DNA of 64,000 nucleotides from Nemopilema nomurai. Its lineage: Eukaryota; Cnidaria; Scyphozoa; Rhizostomeae; Rhizostomatidae. Within the stretch, counting starts at the first letter, position 1. Each line of letters opens with the position of its first letter. The notes beneath the pieces were generated by a model. It was not told where the DNA came from and searched no databases. It saw nothing but the letters and a program-made list of their open reading frames with translations. Shown in pieces: positions 47,301 to 58,582 of the stretch. A program made the position numbers and the translations under genes. The stretch covers positions 806,001 to 870,000 of the forward strand of contig ML133428.1 of the NCBI GenBank assembly GCA_003864495.1. The letters are read 5' to 3'.

Positions 47301-50300
47301 TTCGGAGAGGCCTGGAAAAGATCCGATCGTCAACGAATTGCAGCTGAGGCTAGCTGTCAATGTCTTAACCGCGGGCGTTTGCTCTGAGGACGGCCTAGAA
47401 GATGCAACCACCTTACTGTTGCAGATATCCAAGATTGACAAGGATACGAGAGACAGCGTTTTAGCACTGCTTCTTGACGGTGCTAGAGATATTGCCTATA
47501 CGCTCTGCGGGGAGAGCAAGAGACTTCTCGCGGAGATTCGCGAGTACAACATTGTACACGGAAGCGACAAGCAGGACAAGGATGCGTCAAAAGTAAGTAC
47601 CCACGTTGGGTGCCAGTTTCTACAGAGTTTAGATGTTCTGTCACCTACTTCTGTCACCACTAGATGTTTCGCATAATTTGTGCCTTACAATTTGTACATA
47701 TTTTCCATGCACTTCTTCAGGCTGGCAAAAAGAGAACTGGTGTCATCATAAACCCAACGGCCGCGAGATCCCAACCATGGAGAGGACGTGGGCGAGGCCA
47801 AGGAATCCAAAGGAGGCTGGGAGGAAACGCCGGCCAGCGACCAGCATTGAAACCGGTTAGACATTTCCAGCTATTTATATCCCATATAGACCAGACCTTA
47901 TATAGACCAGATCTTGTATAGACCAGACCTTATATAGACCAGACCTCATCCTATCCTTTTTTTGCTGAACTGAAATTTTTGTTGTTTGATTTGCTTTTCT
48001 TGCAATGCAATAACAATCTCTCGTTTTGCATTACATCTTCCTCTTCTGTTTTTCACATGCGTCAGGATTGAAAAAGCTCGCGCTTCTTCTCCGCTAGCAA
48101 ATATGTTTTTTTAATGCGGCCCAAGGGCCAACACGTCGATGATTTGTGGGAGACAGTGTGCTCTGCAAAGTGCCTTGGCAAGTGTATACATTGAAGTTGA
48201 TTCAGTTTTTAATAGAAATAGGCCAACCAAAACATTTTTTGTGATTTTTGTAAGTTTCAAAGAGTTGAGGTGCATGATTTTGTATCTTATCCCAGGTTAT
48301 TTTCGACCTTCATCTACCCTCGATGGCCTGTTTGACTGGCAAAAGGTCAAGCCAGAACTTGTTATTGAGAGTGCTCAAGGTGGTGATTCAACTGCGAGAG
48401 GCAGCGAGAAAGTCAATGACGAAAGGCCCCACACAGCAGAGGACTGGTTTGTCCAGGGGTGCGTATTCACTGTCAGTTGTCTTGCATTCTGCTGGGTCCC
48501 AATGCATTAGTTTATAGAAGCCGCCATTTTTGTTATAATCACAGGAGTATTGGATAGAATCACTAAACTACGGGAAAACACGACGCATCTTCTCGCTGCC
48601 TGCCTTTATGCCATTTATAGTGCCATTTCTCTTGTATTAACAATCTTGTGTTTTCCCACCAGGAATGCGGCTTTTAGAAGGCCTTCGCAGCGGCAGGGAA
48701 AGTCTGCGTGAGGTTGTTGCTGCGCTTGAGGCGGATGTGGAGGCGATGTATGAGCTTATCGACAGATACGACGGCGAGAGGAGCGGGGGCCAAGGCAGCA
48801 GCGCCACTGCGGAGGTGGAGGCACCGAGCACGAGCCAGGTAAAACCTTCGACGACCTGGAACATGGCTACATGCTGTTGCCAGCTGGCCTACATCATGTA
48901 ACGTCAGTGCTTTACAGTAGGCCTAAGATAACACGTTACTTGCCTTCATTTGTTCCCTTTCAGTTCCATCCTCGTGGAGGTGTTTTGATAAAGCCTAAAT
49001 GCAGAATTTGGTGTAGCTTGAATTTTTCTTTGGCTTTCTTACTCCTGAGTAGCACTTTCAAAATCTGAATTCAGCGTATTCTACGTTTGGTGTTTTGAAG
49101 CTCTTGAACAAATTTACTTCAATACCGGATAGTTGACCAAACACATTGTAGAAGATGCATTTGAAACTTGATTTCAGCATGTTCTCCTTATAGACCCAGT
49201 AGTGACAAAAGTGTGTTGTTTTTGTATGTCTGCACTAACTTGTTACTTTCAAACTAGCCCGAAGGGAATGCAAGCACGTCAGGTCAAGGTGCCTCGTCAT
49301 CACAAGGAGACTCGGCCAGGCAAAGTAAGATTTCAACCTCCCCGTCTGTTATATTATCTTTTACTTTAAAATTAAAGCTTCCATGTTTGCATTTTTGGTG
49401 TTGGGTGGTCACATTTTGACTATTCTCGAAAGGTCTTTTAACAATTGTTATGACACTAGACAGAGAAATGAGAGTGTCGTATTACTGATTTGCCTGCGCT
49501 CTTCTATGGTGTTTTGATCCTTTGCTTTTAGGTGAACTTCCAAGCGTTATCAACCCTGCTCCGCAGTTGCCTCGTCTCAGCAGCCAGATTGTTCTAGACG
49601 AACTGTGGGATATCCTCGGTATGACTGACATTTATATTGATAATAATAATAGTCCCCGTAGTGATAGCTGTGCACCCATGGCACTTCTACTTGGAAGGCC
49701 TCCACAGCAACTCTGCGTTTTAAGTGGATGTTTTATTCCTATGACGTCAATGCTAGTGTCTTGGGAATGTATACGATAAAGTTTTAAAGTGTACGTCACT
49801 GAAGCAAAGCCAACAGGGTTGAGAAATTTCTTGAAGAGCAGGCTCTACCTGCTAATTTGGCTATATGCTGGCTCTAGGTAGCCTGCAATTATTAACCTAA
49901 GCAGCTTGTCGAAATGATAAGAGGGTCTTTAAATCCACGCTCAAAATTCTGTAGTTCCAGGGCTAGATCTAGGCCATGGTTTTTGCCAGCCTTTTGTTCA
50001 AGTATTCACTTTTTGTCTTGGCAGGTGAATGCCTCACCGAACTAGCTGAGACGTCCGATACGAACGCGGTCCTTGTGCTTCAGCCAGCTGTCGAGGCCTT
50101 CTTCCTTGTCCATGGATCGGACAAAGACGAACTTCAGGAAAAGGAAAAGAAGTCTGATGCGCAGGAGCAGTCTTCCGTAGCCTCTCTTGACCTACCTCCA
50201 TTCAGCCCCGGGCCCCTGTCGCCAGGGGCACCTAACAGCCCCTCGAGACAGTCTTCTGTGTCAAGTATCTCTCCCGATCTGCCCCCAGATACCCAGAAGT

Positions 50301-53300
50301 TTTTGCGCTTTGCTGGTATGTTGGTGCATCCTTCATGGGAAAACTAAAGTTAAATTCGCGTTGGTCTTTTTGCAATGTTATCTTTAATGACCTAGCCTTT
50401 GCCAATTAGTAAGCAATTCTTGGGAGATAATTCACTGTCATTGTTTCGCCAAATAATTCAATAGTTTGCTTTGTCGCGTCCAGAATATTTGCAAAATTTT
50501 AAATTGGCTCAGTAGGTAACACGTCAAGAAAAAACCTTGATGTTGTAAGTATTACGATGAAAGATTGAAATTTGGCTGTAATAAGAAAGTGAATTTTCAA
50601 TGTGGAGCATGATTTCATGATTTTTATTTCAGAAACCCACCGGGTGGTATTGAATCAGATCCTGAGACAATCCACTACCCCCTTGTCCGATGGCCCCTTC
50701 GCTGTCCTTGTCAATCACACGAGGCTTCTTGACTTTGATGTTAAGCGAAGATATTTTAGGCAAGAGTTGGAGAAACTAGACAAGGTGAGCCAATGCTATT
50801 TTATGACTACGTTTTACCCTGGTATACATCGTATTTGGAATTGATAAGAATTAGTTTTTTTTTCAAAAGTAGATAAATTGCTGTTTACAGTAATGTTATA
50901 ATCGAAGTATTATAGAATCATTAACTATTCTTAACGGTATGGGTGCATTTAAGCTCTTGGTATTTCGTGTCTGAAAATGTATTAGTATTGTTGTTGTTTA
51001 TCTTCATTTGTTTTATCTACACTTGTAAGCGTGAAAATGCTTCCCCAAGCTCTTGAATAGATGAGATTATACGCCATATTTTCAGTTGTCTGTTTTCTTA
51101 TCGCCTTAAAGGGTGTACGGCGCGAGGACATGGCTGTACACGTCCGGAGAGATCATGTTTTCGAGGATTCGTATCGAGAGCTTCATCGCAAGTCCAAAGA
51201 AGAGATGAAGAACCGTTTGTACATTGTGTTCGACGGAGAAGAAGGCCAAGATGCTGGAGGCCTGCTTCGCGAATGGTACCTCATAATTGCGAGGGAGATG
51301 TTCAACCCGAACTATGCGCTTTTCACAACATCACAAGGAGACAAGAACACCTATCTGCCAAACAGGAACTCCCATTGCAATCCAAACCATCTGAGCTATT
51401 TCAAATTCGTTGGCCGTATTGTTGCAAAGGCTATTTACGATAACAAACTGTTTGACTGTTATTTCACAAGATCCTTCTACAAGCATATCCTGGACAAGAA
51501 AGTACACTACACTGACATGGAAGTGGAGGACTACAGCTTTTATCAAGGATTAGTGTACTTACTGGAGCACGAGGTCAAGGAGCTTGGCTATGAGCTCACC
51601 TTCAGCGTCGAGGTTTGTATTGTTTTACCATGTAGTGTCATTTGTTTCATGGCATTGTCACTTGTTTTATGCTTTGTTTCTCTTGATGTTCCTTCTATCC
51701 ATGCGTTGCAGCTGTTTTGAAAGAAGCTTGAAAATAATTGTATAGTTGTGAATGCTATGTTTTGAATGAACATCGCAAGTGTTATATTTTCATCTTCAAT
51801 TAGAGCCTAAAAGACCTATGTTTGATATGCCAAATTAGACTGATAGAATAAATTGCAAGTCTTAATAATTTATAATGATTTTGATAGAATCTTCTCTTGA
51901 TTCCATCATGCATGGATGTGTTGGAGATGCTACTTTTCTGGAGGAAGCGACAGATGTTTTGTTGCTCAATGTGATAAGGGTTTAAGCCATGCTAAAAAGC
52001 TGAAGCCAAGTCTCTTGTCAAGGAAAGCCCAATATCTCACAAAAAGATCATCTTCTTCTAGGTGCCAATCTTTGGAATGAATGAAATACACGACTTGAAG
52101 GCAAACGGACGCAACATCCCGGTGTCGGAAGAGAATAAGAGAGAGTATGTGAAACTGGTTTGCCAAGAGAAAATGATTGGTTCGATTAGGCAGCAGATAG
52201 ACACCTTTTTAGAGGGCTTCTATGAGATCATTCCCAAGCGATTGATTTCCATATTTGATGAGCAGGAACTGGAGCTTCTCATCGCTGGACTCCCAACTAT
52301 AGATATTGAGGAGCTCAGAGCCAACACCGAATACCACAAATATGATGCCAACTCCATCCAGGTAAAGACTTGTTCATTTCTATCATGTGTTTATGTCAAG
52401 ATGCTTATGGGTTCGTTTGCAGTTGAATGAGTTAATTGAAAAACGTTAGCAAGACTTTCTGTTATAGCAAATATTGTTGTTTCGAATGTCCTCGGACCAG
52501 GAAATGCTGGACAAAACGTTTAGATAGCAATTGGTCCCAGTTGTGGGAATTGCACGCACAACCTTTGGAAAACGTGCTGATTTGATGCTAAACGTGCTGA
52601 AAGTTAGAAGTATGATAAGGATTCACTGAAAACATGATTAACAGCAAATTGTGAAGAAGGGAAATTTTGCATACAGAAGATCAAATGTTGGAATACTGAG
52701 AAACTACCCTTAGCTAGGCTTGAAGCAAACGGTTGGTTTTTTTGAAACACTACAAAATTCATTTGTCTGTTTCCCCTATTGAATTTTATTTTACAGGTTT
52801 TTGATTTAATAAGAAAACCAGCTTAAAACTAAAAACCTTTTCATAAGGTGTTAATTTTACGACGACGTTTTCTCCCATGATTTTGTTTTGTTTTAATCCT
52901 TGTTTTCCTGATAAAAAACTGTGACTTTCATTATCATAGTCATCAGTCAAAATTCGTTTTGGATTGCGCCCTTTGGTTGTGAATCTTTCTTTATAAGAAC
53001 TTTCCCAAGTATATTTGAACTGTTTTGCTTCATATGTTAACGATTTTATTAGGATTGTTGATGATGTTTATAAAAATCTTTGCATCGAAGAAAAAAAGAG
53101 GCACCAGGTAAAAAGAGATGTTTGTCTTGTAGATACAATGGTTCTGGCGTGCATTGCGGTCATTGGACCAAGCAGACCGTGCCAAGTTCCTCCAGTTTGT
53201 AACTGGCACTTCAAAGGTTCCACTGCAAGGCTTTGCTGCTCTCGAAGGAATGAACGGACCACAGAAGTTCCAAATTCACAAGGACGAGCGATCAACGGAC

Positions 53301-54446
53301 AGACTCCCATCTGCGCACACGTGGTAAGAAGATGCCTATAATGTTTTGCAAATACAGTCGAATCTAAATACGTTAACTACCACATCAACCTCATGCGATC
53401 CCCGACGTCGTATCATTTCCCTTTGTTCTTGTTTGCTTTATTTATAGGAAATGGCTCTATAAAGGTTTAACACAAGGATTGGTGAAACAAAATGCTAACT
53501 CCTTTTAGCAAATAACTCCTTTTAAGTTGAAACGAAATCGGTAAATTCTGGTCAAAATCCTGTCACCAATTTGGATCAACATTTCGTGAAATTGTCTTAA
53601 TTGATAATTACTGAAAATTCAGTTGATTATTTACAACTGCCACGAATCCTCGCGACCTTCACACTCAGTTGACACTGGACTTTCATCCCATACCTGTCAC
53701 CAAAATACCTGTCACCAAAATTCAATGTTTCCCATTTCACTTAAACGGTGGATTTTATTCTTAATGAAACTGCGCATGTGAACAAACAGAATTTTACAAT
53801 TGATGTAAATAGCAGAGCATACTTAAAAGTATTTCTTTATCTTGGTACTTCTTAAACTACGTATTGGAAATATAAAACGTTTGCAAATTTTCGTCTGCTA
53901 CCCTTTTTCAAATTTTCGATAATTTTTCTCCAATATTTAAACAAACTATAATTTTATTGCCAAGATTCAAGCCTTTGGTACAGTTGTGACTTTTGTCCAA
54001 GAACACGTATCCACGTCCATGGCATAATTTTGATAATCGTTGGTATATGAATCAATATCCAAAATGACATTACCAACCCACCAATATTATAACCCATTGC
54101 GAAATACCTTTTATATTATGTTTTGCTCCTTTCTAATTTTTTTATAGGAATACATCAATGAATTTATTTAGTGTTTTAATTTTGTTTCTTCATCATTACT
54201 GATTTCTCAACTGTTTTCAAGTTCTAGACGCCCCACAATCTTCAATTTTGTTATGCATTGAGATACTTGATATAACTTCCCTACCAATCGTTGATAGCCT
54301 GGCAATAGGTTATTCATACCCCTGTGTTGTTGTTGTTTTTCAGCTTCAACCAGTTGGATTTGCCGCCATACAACACATACGAAAAGCTTTACGCCATGTT
54401 GCTGAAGGCTATTCAAGAATGCCCCGAGGGATTCGGCCTCGCTTAG
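10822..54446 (+). CDS. HUWE1: HUWE1 HECT-type E3 ubiquitin ligase, complete
   Basis: HUWE1 (Mule/ARF-BP1) is a giant nuclear and cytosolic E3 that transfers ubiquitin from an active-site cysteine to substrates such as MCL1, p53, MYC and unassembled proteins (family knowledge). I resolve 69 coding exons totalling 13,776 nt, an exact multiple of three: 4,591 aa against 4,374 in human. The start [15 protein letters not shown] matches the human N-terminus (MKVDRTKLKK) and has an in-frame TGA 33 bp upstream. The C-terminus ends CPEGFGLA, close to human CSEGFGLA. Order of domains: DUF908 and DUF913 armadillo-like, UBA, UIM, WWE, acidic region, ubiquitin-binding repeats, HECT. Exon coordinates are given in the segment entries below. 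All HUWE1 splice sites are GT-AG. A phase-neutral microexon could still have been missed. Confidence 0.97.
10867..12743 (+). other. HUWE1 intron 1 (largest in the gene)
   Basis: This 1,877-bp intron separates the 15-codon first exon from the second. It is strongly AT-rich, especially 11540-12640, with runs of A and T and no exon-like stretch. Enhancers or an alternative first exon would be plausible here by analogy, but I see no specific signal. Donor GTAAGG and acceptor TCTCACAG are canonical. Confidence 0.7.
18109..18181 (+). mobile_element. tRNA-like cloverleaf, probable SINE head
   Basis: This 73-nt stretch in the HUWE1 intron between exons 17918-17979 and 18763-18851 can be read as a tRNA. 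The acceptor arms GACTCAA and TCGGGTC pair at 6 of 7 positions. The D arm GCTC/GAGC is perfect, with box A TAGCTCAGCGG at 18116-18126. The T arm carries a box-B-like GGGTACAAGTCTC. The anticodon stem is poor and the loop does not give a normal anticodon, so it is unlikely to be a working tRNA. A tRNA-derived SINE head or tRNA pseudogene fits best. Element ends and target-site duplications were not found by eye. Confidence 0.5.
19400..19580. repeat. Degenerate CAACA-rich low-complexity tract
   Basis: An A/C-rich run of imperfect CACAA and CAACG pentamers, clearest at about 19550-19575, lies in the HUWE1 intron between exons 19130-19210 and 19879-19961. Open frames here on the minus strand are Cys/Val-rich artefacts of the repeat. 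Confidence 0.6.
20655..29441 (+). CDS. HUWE1: HUWE1 segment 2: exons 18-32, DUF913 region
   Basis: Exons: 20655-20850, 21811-22041, 22961-23067, 23402-23579, 23889-23980, 24824-25053, 25561-25615, 25992-26168, 26332-26574, 26771-26981, 27193-27517, 27733-27855, 28220-28290, 28461-28618, 29133-29441. These encode about residues 470-1371. Landmarks include [102 protein letters not shown] and [16 protein letters not shown]. This is the DUF913 armadillo-like continuation of the substrate-binding ring. Exon 18 and the 3' half of exon 23 are Ser-, Pro- and acid-rich and match human poorly, so they are probably disordered loops. Confidence 0.94.
21551..21701. repeat. 17-bp minisatellite (about 9 units)
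   Basis: About nine head-to-tail units of consensus GGTCTCTTACGAATTCC lie in a HUWE1 intron, just before exon 21811-22041. Full units start at 21568, 21585, 21602, 21619, 21636, 21653 and 21670, with diverged units at each end. Most units contain an EcoRI site (GAATTC). Because the period is not a multiple of three, the apparent repetitive peptides in open frames here are artefacts. A looser ATCACTTTGA-type repeat precedes it at about 21410-21500. Confidence 0.93.
27091..27118. repeat. (TTTG)7 microsatellite
   Basis: Seven perfect TTTG units lie in the HUWE1 intron between exons 26771-26981 and 27193-27517, about 70 bp upstream of the acceptor. Likely length-polymorphic; close enough to the branch region that large length change could affect splicing, though this is only an inference. 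Confidence 0.9.
29935..29977. repeat. Two-copy 24-bp tandem duplication
   Basis: The 19-mer TTGGTATAGCAATGTCGCT is present identically at 29935-29953 and 29959-29977 (period 24 bp), in the HUWE1 intron before the UBA exon. It is a recent local duplication with no evident role. Confidence 0.85.
30105..36265 (+). CDS. HUWE1: HUWE1 segment 3: exons 33-43, UBA, UIM and WWE
   Basis: Exons: 30105-30221, 30582-30665, 30843-31130, 31835-31969, 32442-32572, 33053-33128, 33678-33793, 34090-34141, 34395-34590, 34701-34770, 35499-36265. These encode about residues 1372-2048. Exon 33 is a UBA domain ([14 protein letters not shown], residues 1372-1410) and exon 34 a UIM ([14 protein letters not shown], residues 1411-1438), both ubiquitin-binding. 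Exons 38-41 hold the WWE domain ([15 protein letters not shown], then [17 protein letters not shown]), which binds poly-ADP-ribose in this family. Exon 43 is 767 bp, with [18 protein letters not shown] and [12 protein letters not shown] matching human. Its 3' end, where human has the MCL1-binding BH3 motif, is diverged (see findings). Exon 35 has a tandem NAGNAG acceptor. Confidence 0.95.
32109..32340. repeat. Degenerate CCATA/CACAC-rich intronic tract
   Basis: A run of loosely repeated CCATAC, TACCA and ACACC words fills much of the HUWE1 intron between exons 31835-31969 and 32442-32572. It is a decayed simple repeat with no supported coding content on either strand. Confidence 0.5.
36826..40734 (+). 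CDS. HUWE1: HUWE1 segment 4: exons 44-50, helical block and acidic region
   Basis: Exons: 36826-37067, 37666-38224, 38646-38720, 39188-39325, 39597-40013, 40173-40253, 40534-40734. These encode about residues 2049-2619. Exons 44 and 45 match human over [36 protein letters not shown] and [20 protein letters not shown]. Exons 46-50 are low-complexity and very acidic, including 19 consecutive Asp codons near 39796-39846 and a second Glu/Asp block at about 40537-40625. Human HUWE1 has a comparable acidic stretch, which is disordered and thought to serve nuclear or substrate interactions. Boundaries of the short exons 46 and 49 rest on phase and splice sites more than on homology. Confidence 0.9.
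39789..39848 (+). repeat. Coding (GAY)n repeat, poly-aspartate
   Basis: A GAT/GAC trinucleotide tract within HUWE1 exon 39597-40013 encodes a run of 19 Asp after a Glu. Mixed GAT and GAC codons show that it is not a pure microsatellite, so the amino acid run rather than the DNA seems to have been kept. Length polymorphism is likely. Confidence 0.9.
41005..44810 (+). CDS. HUWE1: HUWE1 segment 5: exons 51-56, linker and ubiquitin-binding repeats 1-2
   Basis: Exons: 41005-41271, 41647-42032, 42464-42713, 43535-43855, 44071-44365, 44663-44810. These encode about residues 2620-3175. Conserved anchors are IELNFP-type sequence, [23 protein letters not shown] and [21 protein letters not shown] Lys/Glu-rich coiled-coil-like stretch follows (about 41897-42014), then long Ser/Thr/Ala/Pro-rich disordered linkers. 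Exon 55 ends with the ubiquitin-binding motif [11 protein letters not shown] and exon 56 with [13 protein letters not shown], the first two repeats of the DUF4414/UBM block. The linker exons 53 and 54 are supported by splice phase and composition rather than similarity. Confidence 0.9.
45213..46944 (+). CDS. HUWE1: HUWE1 segment 6: exon 57, a single 1,732-bp exon
   Basis: This single exon encodes about residues 3176-3753. It opens by completing the second ubiquitin-binding repeat ([15 protein letters not shown]), then carries the third ([16 protein letters not shown]) and fourth ([19 protein letters not shown]) repeats. Next comes the conserved block [20 protein letters not shown] with LHRVLRNV, then [32 protein letters not shown] and [20 protein letters not shown]. 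The 3' third is Ser/Thr/Ala/Glu-rich and unlike human. It is more than twice the length of any other HUWE1 exon here. Confidence 0.96.
47240..50784 (+). CDS. HUWE1: HUWE1 segment 7: exons 58-65, pre-HECT region
   Basis: Exons: 47240-47592, 47721-47855, 48296-48458, 48663-48838, 49258-49324, 49532-49618, 50025-50315, 50633-50784. These encode about residues 3754-4227. Landmarks are [119 protein letters not shown] and [19 protein letters not shown], each aligning with human in order. Exon 59 contains an Arg/Gly-rich patch ([17 protein letters not shown]) whose human counterpart differs. Short exons 61 and 62 are acid- and Ser-rich linkers. Confidence 0.93.
47884..47947. repeat. 16-bp minisatellite (4 units)
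   Basis: Four head-to-tail units of consensus ATATAGACCAGACCTT start at 47884, 47900, 47916 and 47932 in the HUWE1 intron just after exon 47721-47855. The array begins about 28 bp from the donor. Units differ at one or two positions each. Confidence 0.92.
51112..54446 (+). CDS. HUWE1: HUWE1 segment 8: exons 66-69, HECT catalytic domain
   Basis: Exons: 51112-51612, 52062-52361, 53133-53323, 54344-54446 (TAG at 54444-54446). These encode residues 4228-4591. The 501-bp first exon is nearly identical to human: [54 protein letters not shown] and [11 protein letters not shown]. The C-lobe carries [39 protein letters not shown] and the catalytic HTCFNQLDLP. By my count the active cysteine is residue 4558, 33 residues before the end, the same spacing as human C4341 of 4374. 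The cysteine codon is split TG|C across the last intron. All key HECT residues are present, so an active enzyme is expected. Confidence 0.98.
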
Positions 54447-55048
54447 GTTTCCCAGCAGCCATATTTGCAGCTAGCTTTTTTGGCACATTTATGTCATTTA
54501 ATGTTTATATTGCATTGTTTATACAAACACACTTTCGCCTATTGTCTGGATGTTAACAAGAACATTTTAGCATTCATATTCTTTCCTTTTTGTTTGTAGG
54601 AGACATAACTAAAAATCGTGATATGTAGACAGTTAAAAATATGTCTAAAATATTTTCCATCTTTGTTTGAATATCAATCAAGTGAGCAAATTAAAGTAAA
54701 AGAATCACCGCAAGCCGTTTCTATCGTTCTACTTAGAGAAAGTAGGAATCGTTTCGGCTTAAAAATTCTACATCAAGCTTCGTATTTTCTTGTTTGTGAT
54801 CAATATTCCTGTAATTCAATGTGTACTTTCCTTGCAAAACAGTTCTGAAAGTCTGCTTATTTGCATATCATTTATAAAAGTAGTGGAAGGGAGACGTAAT
54901 AAAATGATTAATTTTGCTACTGACCTCATCAAATCATTGTCAGAAGTTGTTGAACAACAAGGAAACAGTTTGCAGAACTTAACAGTGAAGTTTGAATTTT
55001 GCTCATTTGAATTGTTTGTGAATTAATTGTTTGCTTGAATGTTCATAA

Positions 55049-55054
55049 AATAAA
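55049..55054 (+). terminator. Candidate HUWE1 poly(A) signal
   Basis: AATAAA in the context CATAAAATAAAGATC, about 600 bp after the HUWE1 stop, followed within 30 bp by the T-rich CCTTTTTGTC. A second AATAAA at 55211-55216 is an alternative distal signal. Confidence 0.5.
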
Positions 55055-55854
55055 GATCATATTCAACTGGAATTTACCTTTTTGTCTCAACTTCTCACAT
55101 TGCTTTACTTTCAAGATCAGATGTTGACATACGTGACAAAAAACTAGCGTGATTAGTGCGTGGCGCTAAAAACATGCAGCAAGTTTTTTAGAATGAAATG
55201 CTGTACTTTGAATAAAGAAAGTACTCTGCCTGCCTGCTAACGGTGAAGCAGAACCATGACGTTTCGTCCCACCGAGGCCAAATGCCTCGAATTTCCCATC
55301 AATCTCTGGTCAGTCGTCCGTTGGTGGATCTTCAATATCTTTCTTAGTATTTTCCTTTCCTTCTTCACAACAAAGCGTCATAACTATCATAATCTATCTA
55401 ATCATCGTTTCGAGCAGTATCGAGATAAGTGGCTGAATGTTTAAAGTCTTTTTAGCACAGGCGATATGTTAGAGCATAATCTCGTTTTGTTGGGGAGTTT
55501 CTTGAGGGGATCGGCCAATTTTAGCAATGCAACACGAAAAAGTACCCGGAAATCGCACAACTGCATGCGCAATAATGGCTCGAAACTGACATTTCGGATG
55601 TATTGTGAAAGGCCTACATCCCTTTATCTATCTTGCAAGGAGACAGGATACAAGAAATGACTAATGAGAGTTTACATCACTCAATCGCACACATGTATGT
55701 AATCATGAGGGTATTTCTTATTTTCTAATGTTACAAATGTTACAAATTCATACAGTACAAATGTTTTAAATGTGAGATGCTTGATAGAAATTTGTTGAAA
55801 TGGATTTCATTTTACCAACATTGTCACATTTATGGAAAAGAGTGATTGTGGTAA

Positions 55855-55860
55855 TTTATT
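55855..55860 (-). terminator. Candidate HTRA2 poly(A) signal
   Basis: TTTATT on the plus strand reads AATAAA on the minus strand, about 455 bp after the HTRA2 stop. It is the clearest hexamer on that strand before the HUWE1 3' UTR. No strong downstream element confirms it. Confidence 0.35.
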
Positions 55861-56314
55861 TACAATGGATTGCAAAATTAAATAGAGTGCTTAAAATCTG
55901 CTTGTTCTCTGAGCATTGCCAAGATTTTCATTGTGATCTTTTATAATACCAAAAATGTAAAATCAAGCATTTGTAAAATAACCCATTTGCAATGAATTTG
56001 ATTTGCAGCTAACCTCGAATCAGTTGTATCTGCAGCGAACAAAGAAAGGTCTGTACCCATGCTGAATTATTGCTTGATGTTCTTTCAAAATAAGAATTAA
56101 AATATAAACAATCAGAAAACCTCAATTCTTTTGGTTTTGATTTAAGTGTAGGTTTGCTAAATATTGATCCAAAGTTTTTCAAAGGAATCCATAGTTCATA
56201 CTTCCAATATTGTTCAAAGAATTGTTGGCAAATATCTAAATGATTCACAGCTTGCTGAAAATGACTTTGGCTTTGTAAAGGAAGGTTTCAATAGCAACAG
56301 TGGGATCAGCTTTG

Positions 56315-58373
<2,059 letters not shown>

Positions 58374-58582
58374 TTTTCAACAAAATGTGCTGAATAAATT
58401 CTCCTTTCCATAGAAGTGACAGCTTTTACTCCCAACTCCCACGAGCTCAGCGCGCTCTTGAAAAAGTCTCACTTATACTCAACTAAACGCAGTGCGAGGC
58501 TGTTTAAAAATGGCTTTCTAAACAAAGCTACGACCTTTTGAAGTTTGGTCAAATCGTGTGTAAATTTCGAGTCTCCAAGAAT
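58374..58582. promoter_or_regulatory. Divergent HTRA2/KIN promoter region
   Basis: Only 209 bp separate the HTRA2 start codon (minus strand) from the KIN start codon (plus strand), so both 5' UTRs and both core promoters must lie in or overlap this interval. It contains a modest GC-richer core with AGCGCGCTC at about 58449-58457 and no obvious TATA box suitable for both directions. Shared regulation is an inference from the spacing. Confidence 0.65.

Larger units (their letters stand above)
54447..56314. other. Convergent 3' UTR region of HUWE1 and HTRA2
   Basis: No exon is supported here. It holds the HUWE1 3' UTR from the left and the HTRA2 3' UTR from the right. It is AT-rich, with AATAAA hexamers on the plus strand at 55049 and 55211 and a TTTATT (AATAAA on minus) at 55855-55860. 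A slightly more GC-rich patch at about 55250-55330 contains a short open frame with no recognisable family. Confidence 0.6.

Noticed and set aside
55256..55444. 62-codon frame between HUWE1 and HTRA2
   Set aside because: No recognisable domain, no splice partners, and it sits in a convergent 3' UTR region.
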